DNA of 64,000 nucleotides. Origin: an uncultured bacterium (lineage in GTDB: Bacteria; Elusimicrobiota; Elusimicrobia; Elusimicrobiales; Elusimicrobiaceae). This document shows, piece after piece, positions 35,231-43,500 of the stretch. Positions within the stretch are counted from its first letter, which is position 1. The number at the start of each line of letters is the position of its first letter. The position numbers were made by a program, and so were the translations under genes. The stretch is from NCBI GenBank assembly GCA_949291515.1, contig CASEVY010000012.1, positions 1 through 64,000 on the forward strand, read 5' to 3'. The notes under the pieces were generated by a model. The model did no database searches and was not told the DNA's origin. It worked only from the letters and a program-made list of their open reading frames with translations.

Positions 35231-35719
35231 ATGAAATACAGCGAATACGAAATACCTTCCGATTTGATATTTAAGACCAAAGACATAACGGATATGGGCG
35301 GGCTGAAATGCTCGGCTCTGTTAAACCCGGCCGACTTTGCCGATTGCGAAGAATTCGCCGGGAAGATAAAGAAGATAGAAACCAAGTTAAGTTTTTCCGT
35401 ATTGACAAAAGATATTTTGGTAAACGGGGAAATAAGCGGCAGGAGCGAGGTTGAATGTTCGCGCTGTTTGAAGGAATTTGAGAAGAGTTTTAACGAGAAA
35501 TTTAGTCAATTATATTCCACTAAGTCAGAAATAATTGATATAATGTATTTAATCAGGCAAACGCTGGCACTGCTTGGCGGGATACGAAATTTGTGTTCGG
35601 AGGAGTGCAAGGGTTTGTGTCCGTATTGCGGATGCAACAGGAACGAGGTCCAGTGTGATTGCAAGGAGCCGAGTTTCTCGCAGTTTGCCTGTTTAAAGGA
35701 AAAAATTTCAAAAAAGTAA
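35231..35719 (+). CDS. yceD: YceD/DUF177 family protein
   Basis: 162 residues. The DUF177 core ISGRSEVECSRCLKEFE is followed by a second Cys cluster (CSEECKGLCPYCGCNRNEVQCDC) typical of the family. YceD homologs are linked to 23S rRNA processing or accumulation and nearly always precede rpmF, as here. It lies 4 bases after the subtilase stop and 38 bases before rpmF. Confidence 0.85.
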   Translation: MKYSEYEIPSDLIFKTKDITDMGGLKCSALLNPADFADCEEFAGKIKKIETKLSFSVLTKDILVNGEISGRSEVECSRCLKEFEKSFNEKFSQLYSTKSEIIDIMYLIRQTLALLGGIRNLCSEECKGLCPYCGCNRNEVQCDCKEPSFSQFACLKEKISKK

Positions 35720-35757
35720 AAGGCGTAAAAAACGCCGATTTAAGTGAGGAAGAAGAA

Positions 35758-35967
35758 ATGCCAAATCCAAAGAGAAAGCACACCAGATCCAGAAGAGATT
35801 TGAGGAGATCAGCCAATTCGAAATTGGAAGCGATAAACGTAGTGCCGTGCACCAATTGCGGCGAGATGAGATTGCCCCACAATATCTGCCCCAAATGCGG
35901 ATTTTATGACGGCAAGCCGGTGGTAGAAGTAAAAGCGAAGAAAGAAAAAGCCGAAGCGGCAAAATAA
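35758..35967 (+). CDS. rpmF: 50S ribosomal protein L32
   Basis: 69 residues from the ATG at 35758 (MPNPKRKHTRSRRDLRR), preceded by GAGGAAG. An in-frame start at 35659 would run through the yceD end and is not L32 sequence. Four cysteines (CTNCGEM and CPKCGFY) form the L32 zinc site. A short Lys/Ala/Glu tail (VKAKKEKAEAAK) ends it. Confidence 0.95.
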   Translation: MPNPKRKHTRSRRDLRRSANSKLEAINVVPCTNCGEMRLPHNICPKCGFYDGKPVVEVKAKKEKAEAAK

Positions 35968-35974
35968 AAAGAAT

Positions 35975-37000
35975 ATGCGTATAGCACTTGATGCTTTAGG
36001 CGGAGATTTCGGCGCGAAACCAAATGTCCTGGGCGCTTTAAAGGCGGTTGAGGATTTTGGTTTCGACGTGATATTGGTCGGCGACAGCAATGTAATCAAG
36101 CGTGAGCTTGACGCGGCCGGCGAATATGACGAGAGCAAGATATCAATAATACACGCGCCGGAATTTATAGATATGGCGGCTTCTCCCGCGCGGGAGTGCC
36201 GCAGCAAGAAGAATGCCAGTATAGTGGTATGCGCCGATTTAGTCAAGACGGGCAAAGCCGACGCCATGATTTCGGCCGGTAATTCCGGCGCGACTATGGT
36301 GGCCGGCTTATTTGGTTTGGGGCGGATAAAAGGGATAGACAGGCCGGCGATAGCCTCTCCTATGCCGACGCAGAGGGGAGTATCGTTGGTGGTAGATGCG
36401 GGCGCCAATGCGGACTGCAAAGCCATAAATCTGCTTCAATTTGCGGTTATGGGCAGCATATACAGCAATATAGCGTACGGTGTTGCCAGCCCGCTGGTGG
36501 GGCTTCTTTCTATAGGAGAAGAGGAAGGCAAAGGCAATCTTCTTGTGAAGGAAGTGACCAAACATATAAAGAATTTGGGCATAAACTACTACGGCAATAT
36601 AGAAGGACGGGACGTTCATACCGGAATGATAGACGTGGTGGTATGCGACGGATTTGTCGGCAATATAGTGTTGAAGCTGTCGGAAGGTTTGGCTAAATCT
36701 CTTTTCGAGATGATAAAGAAAGAGATAAAGAAGCGACCTTTGGCGATGTTGGGCGCTTTGATGGCGAAACCCGCTTTTAGATCGATAAAGAACGAAACAA
36801 ATCCCGACACTTACGGCGGAGCGCCTTTGCTGGGAGTGAACGGGCCGGTAATAATATGCCACGGCAAATCCAATGAAGTGGCGATATACAATTCCATAAG
36901 GGTAGCGGGCCGATTGGTGCATTCCAACGCCGTAAAAGCGATAGGCGAGGCGATAAAAGCGCTGGGGCCGGTGTTTGATAAAATAAAGGAAGAACAATAA
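35975..37000 (+). CDS. plsX: Phosphate acyltransferase PlsX
   Basis: 341 residues, full length. IALDALGGDFGAKPNVLGAL at the N-terminus and ISAGNSGATMV, GGAPLLGVNGPV are PlsX signatures. It makes acyl-phosphate from acyl-ACP for the PlsX/PlsY route of phospholipid synthesis. It starts 7 bases after rpmF, and its TAA shares a base with the fabG ATG. Confidence 0.95.
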   Translation: MRIALDALGGDFGAKPNVLGALKAVEDFGFDVILVGDSNVIKRELDAAGEYDESKISIIHAPEFIDMAASPARECRSKKNASIVVCADLVKTGKADAMISAGNSGATMVAGLFGLGRIKGIDRPAIASPMPTQRGVSLVVDAGANADCKAINLLQFAVMGSIYSNIAYGVASPLVGLLSIGEEEGKGNLLVKEVTKHIKNLGINYYGNIEGRDVHTGMIDVVVCDGFVGNIVLKLSEGLAKSLFEMIKKEIKKRPLAMLGALMAKPAFRSIKNETNPDTYGGAPLLGVNGPVIICHGKSNEVAIYNSIRVAGRLVHSNAVKAIGEAIKALGPVFDKIKEEQ

Positions 37001-37746
37001 TGTTGCTTGAAGGCAAAGTATCTGTAATAACAGGCGCGAGCAGAGGCATTGGACTCGGCATTGCCGAGGCTTTCTTGGCGCAGGGCGCGAAGGTGGCGAT
37101 ATGCGGCACGAGCGAGGGCGGGATAAACAAAGCGAAAGAATATTTGCTTGGCAAATATCCCGACGGAGAGATATTGGCGAATGCGGCGGACGTATCCAAG
37201 GCGGGCGACTGCGATAATTTTATAGCCGAGGTCATTAAACATTTTGGTAGAATAGATATACTGATAAACAATGCCGGCATAACGCGCGACACTTTGCTTA
37301 TGAGAATGAGCGAGAGCGATTGGGACGCGGTAATATCGGTAAATTTGAAGGGTGCTTTTTTAATGAGCAAAGCTGCGGTAAAGCATATGATAAAGCAGCG
37401 CAGCGGCAGTATAATAAATATGTCGTCGGTAGTTGGGCAAAGCGGGAATGCGGCGCAAGCCAATTACAGCGCGTCGAAGGCCGGCCTGATAGGTTTGACG
37501 AAATCTATGGCGAAGGAATTTGCTTCCAGGAACATAAGGGTAAACGCGATAGCGCCTGGTTTTGTCAAGACGGAGATGACTGAAGTATTAAAAGAGGAAT
37601 TGCGCGACGCGATATTGCAGAGCATACCTCTAAAGAGATTTGCAGAAGTAAAAGATATCGCCGAAGCGGCGGTATTTCTGGCCTCAGAAAATGCAGGCTA
37701 CATAACCGGACAAGTGTTGGCGGTTAACGGCGGATTATACATATAA
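37000..37746 (+). CDS. fabG: 3-oxoacyl-ACP reductase FabG
   Basis: 248 residues. [10 protein letters not shown] binds [14 protein letters not shown] is conserved, and the SDR triad is Ser in NMSSVVGQ with YxxxK in ANYSASKAG. It reduces beta-ketoacyl-ACP in fatty acid elongation. The common operon partners fabH and fabD, usually between plsX and fabG, are absent here. Confidence 0.95.
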   Translation: MLLEGKVSVITGASRGIGLGIAEAFLAQGAKVAICGTSEGGINKAKEYLLGKYPDGEILANAADVSKAGDCDNFIAEVIKHFGRIDILINNAGITRDTLLMRMSESDWDAVISVNLKGAFLMSKAAVKHMIKQRSGSIINMSSVVGQSGNAAQANYSASKAGLIGLTKSMAKEFASRNIRVNAIAPGFVKTEMTEVLKEELRDAILQSIPLKRFAEVKDIAEAAVFLASENAGYITGQVLAVNGGLYI

Positions 37747-37777
37747 TAAAAGTTTTCTGTTTAAAACGGAGGAAAAA

Positions 37778-38023
37778 ATGGACGCAAAGAATATAGAAGA
37801 AAGAGTAAAAAATATCATTGTAGAGCAGCTTAGGGTAGAGCCGGATCAGGTAAAACCGGAAGCTCAGTTCGTCAATGACTTGGGTGCGGATTCTTTGGAT
37901 ACGGTAGAACTTATTATGGCGCTTGAAGAGGAATTCGACATTGAAATTCCAGACGAGCAAGCCGAGAAGATAAAAACCGTAGGCGAAGCCTTGGAACACA
38001 TCAAAGCCAAAGCCGCGAAATAA
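37778..38023 (+). CDS. acpP: Acyl carrier protein
   Basis: 81 residues, acidic, with the phosphopantetheine attachment motif [22 protein letters not shown] site precedes the ATG. It carries growing acyl chains. It directly precedes rnc, whose GTG start abuts the acpP stop; the often intervening fabF is absent. Confidence 0.95.
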   Translation: MDAKNIEERVKNIIVEQLRVEPDQVKPEAQFVNDLGADSLDTVELIMALEEEFDIEIPDEQAEKIKTVGEALEHIKAKAAK

Positions 38024-38707
38024 GTGTTTGTCGATTTAGAGAAAGTATTAGGATATACTTTCAGTGACAAGAATATTTTAAGGGAAGCGCTCACTCACAA
38101 GTCGTACGCGGCCGAGTACAGGCACAATAAAGACAACGAACGGCTTGAATTCTTGGGCGACAGCGTACTAGGCTTGGTCGTAGCGGCCTATTTATACAAA
38201 CTGCTGGACGCAAAAGAAGAGGGAGTGCTTTCCAAGATAAAGGCCAATTTGGTTTCCAGGCGGAACTTATACTTTTGGGGTTTGCAGCTGAAGCTGGGCG
38301 ACTATATGTTTTTGGGCCAAGGCGAAATCGCCAGCGGCGGCAGGGAACGGCAGAGTATATTATCCAACGCGATGGAAGCGGTGGTAGGGGGCGTTTATCT
38401 CGACGGGGGGTTTGAAGCCGCGAAAGATTTGATATTAAAGTGGCTTAAGACCCAAAAGATAGAGGCGGACGGCGGCGATTATAAGAGCATTTTGCAGGAA
38501 TATCTGCAAAAGCGCGGCAAAGGCGCACCCGAGTACGAGGTAGTGTCGACGGTCGGGCCGGAGCATGACAAGACTTTTACCGTTATGGTGACTTTGCTGG
38601 GCCGGGAATTGGGGCGCGGCAAAGGCCATAATAAAAAAGCGGCGCAGCAGGCGGCGGCGAAAGAGGCTTTGGCATATTATAATGCTTTGGGTAAAAAGCA
38701 GCAGTAG
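38024..38707 (+). CDS. rnc: Ribonuclease III
   Basis: 227 residues starting at a GTG that immediately follows the acpP TAA. The signature ERLEFLGDSVLG carries catalytic Glu42 and Asp46, a second acidic pair lies in the NAMEAVVGGVYLDGG segment, and a C-terminal dsRNA-binding domain is present (DYKSILQEYLQKRGKG onward). It processes rRNA precursors and other dsRNA. Confidence 0.94.
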   Translation: MFVDLEKVLGYTFSDKNILREALTHKSYAAEYRHNKDNERLEFLGDSVLGLVVAAYLYKLLDAKEEGVLSKIKANLVSRRNLYFWGLQLKLGDYMFLGQGEIASGGRERQSILSNAMEAVVGGVYLDGGFEAAKDLILKWLKTQKIEADGGDYKSILQEYLQKRGKGAPEYEVVSTVGPEHDKTFTVMVTLLGRELGRGKGHNKKAAQQAAAKEALAYYNALGKKQQ

Positions 38708-38731
38708 TGCCAAAAGATAAAAGGGGAAAAA

Positions 38732-40192
38732 ATGAAGAAGCCTGATTTTAAATTAGTACTTAGCGGATTGCTGATCTTACCGTTATTGTTGCTTACCATA
38801 TATACTTTCAGTTCGGGTTCTTCCGATAAGAAAGGAAAGATAAAAATTTCAAGTTTAAAATTATCGTCTCCGCAGGATCTTCCCGACGAGATAGCGTCAT
38901 ATTTGGAAGAAGGAGACTACGAGACGGCGCTTATCAGGATAGAAGAAGATTTGCGGGATCCTGATGTTCCTACTTCAAAGGGAGTTCCTTTGATAGTGAT
39001 AGCTACGGAGAAAGACAATTACGAGATCGCCGCTTTAATAGCCAGTTTGGGAGCGGACGTCAATATGCGCGACGAGCGCACCAATGAAACTGCGATAATA
39101 AAAGCGGCGCGCAACAACAATGCCAATATAATAAGAATGCTTCTTTCCGCTGGCGCCGATATAAACGCTCAGAGCCGAAGAGGCGTAAGCGCTTTAAGCG
39201 AGAGTATAAATAACAGGAACAAAGATATAATGGAGTTTCTTACGGCAAACGGCGCACGTACTGGTGCCACTTTCGACAATTTAATGCGCTATGCTTATGC
39301 CAAGAACAATGTCGGTGTCAGTGCGATGTTAAGGGTGGGTGTTGATCCCAAGCAAAAAGACGCCAACGGCAATACAGCCTTAATGGTGGCCACGTCGCGC
39401 GGCGATATGCAAAGTTTTAAGGATTTGGTTGCCTATGGTTCCGACATCAATGCCCAAAACAAGCAGGGCATGACGCCGCTTTTGTATGCTTTAAGGGCCA
39501 ACAACCGCGATATGGTAAAAGAAATTTTAAGCATAGAAAATACGGACATAAATATTTGCAACATATTGGGGCAATGCCCTTTATATTGGGCGGCGTACAT
39601 TGGCGATGATATCGTAGTAAACGCTCTTCTGACGTTGGGTGCGGATTACAACAAGAAGACGACGAACAATCAAACGGCATTAGATATTGCGCGGCTGAAT
39701 AACAGGACGGAAGTCGTAAAGGTAATAGAGGATTTTATTAAGTATAAGAATATGCCGCGCGACAAATCCGGTAAAGTGATAATAGACAAAAACGCGATAA
39801 CTCAGGATTTGCGCAAGAAGATGGACGAGGATATGGCCAAGAAACAGGCTGCGGCGCAGCAGGCGGCGTCTAAGGCTGCGCAAAAGAGCGGGAGTTCAAA
39901 AGCCGTTGCAAACCCTCAAAGCAGCCAGCAGTCCACGGCGATTTCTGCGGCGGCGGGTGCAATGCCGCAGGGTTTTGATATGGACAGCATAACTAAAATG
40001 ATGCAGCAGCAAGGGGTGGATCCGGCGGCGGTTCAGGCGATGCAGCAGGCACAGAACGCTGCGGCCGGAACAGGAGGGGAATCTTCTTCGAGCGGGAGTT
40101 CCTCGACGCGTTCGAAATTTAAACCCAAGAAGACAAGTTCCAAAAAAGTTATGAAGACAAAAATAAACAAACTGGAAACACATTCTTTGTAG
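38732..40192 (+). CDS. Membrane-anchored ankyrin-repeat protein
   Basis: 486 residues. An N-terminal membrane segment (about 9-27) would place the rest in the periplasm, or anchor it if uncleaved. Residues ~90-345 are about eight ankyrin repeats, with typical turns such as GADVNMRDERTNETAIIKAA, GADINAQSRRGVSAL and GNTALMVATSRG. The C-terminal 130 residues are low-complexity (Ala, Gln, Ser) and end in a Lys-rich stretch. A protein-binding scaffold is the usual reading; the partner is unknown. It starts 24 bases after rnc and ends the operon before a strong terminator. Confidence 0.8.
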   Translation: MKKPDFKLVLSGLLILPLLLLTIYTFSSGSSDKKGKIKISSLKLSSPQDLPDEIASYLEEGDYETALIRIEEDLRDPDVPTSKGVPLIVIATEKDNYEIAALIASLGADVNMRDERTNETAIIKAARNNNANIIRMLLSAGADINAQSRRGVSALSESINNRNKDIMEFLTANGARTGATFDNLMRYAYAKNNVGVSAMLRVGVDPKQKDANGNTALMVATSRGDMQSFKDLVAYGSDINAQNKQGMTPLLYALRANNRDMVKEILSIENTDINICNILGQCPLYWAAYIGDDIVVNALLTLGADYNKKTTNNQTALDIARLNNRTEVVKVIEDFIKYKNMPRDKSGKVIIDKNAITQDLRKKMDEDMAKKQAAAQQAASKAAQKSGSSKAVANPQSSQQSTAISAAAGAMPQGFDMDSITKMMQQQGVDPAAVQAMQQAQNAAAGTGGESSSSGSSSTRSKFKPKKTSSKKVMKTKINKLETHSL

Positions 40193-40221
40193 AATAACGC
40201 GGAAATTGATAGATAGTTTTG

Positions 40222-40255
40222 AAAGCGGCCCATATTAAAAACGGGCCGCTTTTTT
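40222..40255 (+). terminator. Intrinsic terminator of the plsX-fabG-acpP-rnc-ankyrin operon
   Basis: 10-bp stem AAAGCGGCCC/GGGCCGCTTT followed by a T run. Confidence 0.88.
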
Positions 40256-40407
40256 GCGGATTTTTGCTGCGCTTGCCGATTTGATTTAAGCAGAGGAAAA
40301 TATTTTTCTTCAAAAAAGGCAGATAGAGCGATAAAACCTCCTTTTAAAGGGAATAAAACAAAATAACAGACAATATAAATTACGGCGGTAAAGAGTAAAA
40401 AATAATG
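40256..40407. other. Intergenic region upstream of the giant prepilin promoter
   Basis: AT-rich, purine-rich on the plus strand, with no supported open frame. It may hold regulator sites, but I see no palindrome. Confidence 0.35.
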
Positions 40408-40436
40408 TTGAAAAAAGGGGGTATTTCTTGTATACT
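40408..40436 (+). promoter_or_regulatory. Sigma70-type promoter of the giant prepilin
   Basis: TTGAAA (40408-40413), exactly 17 bases, TATACT (40431-40436). Predicted start near 40443, about 90 bases before the ATG. Confidence 0.75.
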
Positions 40437-40442
40437 AATAGT

Positions 40443-40533
40443 AGGGTTCTTGTATTGCACGCCTTATGACGGGTTATCTACGTCGTGCAAGGCCCTGTCA
40501 TGTTTTTGTTTATAGTTTAAAAAGAGAGTTTAT
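40443..40533 (+). ncRNA. Leader RNA of the giant prepilin with interleaved inverted repeats
   Basis: Stem 1 pairs TTGCACG (40455-40461) with CGTGCAA (40484-40490), 7 bp perfect. Stem 2 pairs ATGACGGG (40466-40473) with CCCTGTCAT (40493-40501), 8 bp with one bulged T. The four arms alternate, which is pseudoknot order. Stem 2 is followed by GTTTTTGTTT, so it could also act as an intrinsic terminator. The pattern suggests a regulatory leader (riboswitch, attenuator or protein site). I do not recognise it as a known class. Confidence 0.5.
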
Positions 40534-43500
40534 ATGAATAAATATTCAAAGGAAATATATAACTTCTTAAGCAGTATCTGGAAGTCCTTTGCGGTTGGGC
40601 TGTGTAGTCGAACCGACAAAGAGAAATCCGTATGGGCTGCGACGCCCATACGCGCTTTTGGGCGCGGATTCACATTGGTTGAACTGCTTGTGGTGGTGCT
40701 TGTTATCGGCGTATTGGCGGCGATAGCATTGCCCGCTTACAATCGTTCCGTCCAAAAGAGCAGGATGAGCGATGCTTTGAATGTCTTGGATATAGCGGCA
40801 TCAAAGCAACAGGCAAATTATGTGGCGGGGGAGGGGTATGCGTCAAGCTTCAATGATTTATCCCTGCCAGTGAAAGGATTGACCGGCAATATAGAGAGCA
40901 GTATCCAAGGCGTAAAAGCCGGCAACTTTACATATACTTTGCAGAATACCTGCGTGGTAGCATCTCGTCCTGAAGACGACGTCACAATATACAGGAACTT
41001 CAATACCGACGAGACGGGCTGTACCGGCGAAGGCTGTAAATTGCTGGAGGGCGTATTGTCGAATATACCGATAGGCTGTAACGAATATGCGTCCGAGGAA
41101 GATGCCGATTCGGAAATATCGGCGCCGTCGGTAATAAGCTGTTCTTTCGACAAATGTTTAAGCGACGCCGGAACCTGTATAACCACTAACAGCACTTGTA
41201 TACAAGGCCGCATAATAACGCAGGCATGCGGCAACGGCGGCATTCAAATGAAAAAATGTTTGGAAGGCTGTCCGAACTATTGGAGCGAGTGGAGCGATTG
41301 TATAAACCAGACTTGTAAAGAATCGGAGCGCCCCGTTTCAATAGACAGAGTCGGGTGCGGATACTGTAATAACGGCACAACTTTCAAAGGTGTGAGAACA
41401 AGAAGCGTAACTTGTAATACATCCACGGGCCAATGGACGACTGGCGCGTGGTCTTCTTGCGTAAATGAAAACACCTGCGAGGAAACCAGCTGCAGCGATA
41501 CGAATTCCTGCGAATGTTCCCAATCGGCTAAGCCTAGCGTAACAGTGGGATGCGGAACCAAATGCAGCAACGGACAGTATATGGGTATTCAAACCAGAAC
41601 GGTAACCTGCAATCAGGCTACTGGCGAATGGTTTGTATCCACCACCGGTGAATGCGCCACCAATTTATCCTGCTGTCCGGGCGAAACTTCAACCAACGGC
41701 TGTTTGTGGGGCGTCACGAAGACCTGTCAAGCCAACGGCCAATGGGGGGAGTGTAATTATAAACTCTGTACGGGCGCGGAACCCGAATCGCAGAGAGAAT
41801 GCGCCGACGCCGATAATATAAGGACTTGCGGTATGCAAGTTCGCAGCGTAGACTGCGATTTGTCAAAAGGCGAATACGTAACCGGGGAGTGGACCGGTAC
41901 GTGTACGGCTCCCAAGTATAATAAGGTTCCGGAAACTGTACAGTTCTGCGGAACTTGCGGCAGCCAGACTAGAACCTGTCAGAAGACCTGCGACGGTTTG
42001 GGCCAATGCGAGAATTGGCTTGCGTGCGTAGAGGTTCCCGTTCCGCCGACAAGCCAGGCGAATTCTCAATATTGTTCTTATCACGGAACGAAGAATAGCC
42101 CTGAGGTTTGCGACGGGAAAGCGATACCTTCTTACAGTGTAGATTTTGAAAATACCGGCACTTGCGATTGTAATACCTATTTCTATGGCACTACATGCGC
42201 CACGGAATGTTCTTTGCCGGGCAAATATTGGAATACGGGCAGCTGCGAGACGTGCAGCAATAATACGGTCGGCAAGTATTGGACCGGCAACGGCATCACG
42301 TCCGAAATATGCCCCGACGCCACCTGTACCAATAAACCCATAGGTTATTATTGGACGGGCCACGGCGGTACGAATTCGACCTGTTCCGTATTGAAATGTA
42401 CCAATGCGGTTACGGGCCAATACTATACGAGTTTCAGCAAAACCGCGAAAGCCACCGGTTGGATAGAAGGTACTTCTCCGACTGGCTGTTCAGTCGCGGC
42501 GTGTACGAATAAACCTTATGGCTATTATTGGACCAGCGGCGGCGGAGTAACCGCGACGAGCTGTGCAAACAGCGCGTGCACCAACAAACCCGTTGGCAAA
42601 TACTGGAGCGGCCACGGCGGCACTTCGGCGACGTGTCCTACGGCAGATTGTACCAATGCCGAAATCGGTGAGTACTATACCTCTTTCAGCCAGAGCGCGA
42701 AGGATTCTTCTTCGGTGAATGGTACTTCGCCTGTGGGCTGCTCGGTCGCGGCGTGTACAAATACGACGCCCGGCAAATATTGGACTACCAGCGGCGGCAC
42801 ATCAGCTACGGGCTGCACGAACGCCAACTGTACCAATACTGTGGCTACGGGTAAGTACTACAGCGGCCACGGCGGTACTTCGGCTACGGGCTGCGCGGTG
42901 TCAGATTGTACCAATAAACCCACCGGCTATTACTGGACGGGTAAAGGCAATCCAGGCGAAGCGGCTTCCTGCCCGACGGCTAAATGTACCAATACGACAA
43001 AAGGCCAGTATTGGACTGGTTTCGGAAACACGTCTTCTACGTGTCCGTCAGCTTCTTGTACGAACAAGACCGTGGGCAAATATTGGACGAGCCACGGCGG
43101 CACTTCCGCCACCGGCTGTACCGAGGCTAACTGTACCAATACGGTAGCTTCGGGTAAATACTACAGCGGCCACGGCGGCACTTCGGCTACGGGCTGTGCG
43201 ATATCGGATTGTACAAATAAATCGGTAGGTTATTACTGGACCGGCAAAGGTAATCCAGGCGATGCGGATTCCTGCCCCAGTGCGAAATGTACCAATACGA
43301 CTGCGGGTAAATACTGGACGAGCCACGGCGGCACTTCCGCCACCGGCTGCACGAACGCCGATTGTACCAATACGGTGGCGACGGGTAAATATTACAGCGG
43401 CCACGGCGGTACTTCGGCAACGGGCTGTGCTGTATCCGATTGTACCAATAAACCTACGGGTTATTATTGGACCGGCAAAGGCAATCCGGGCGATGCGGAT

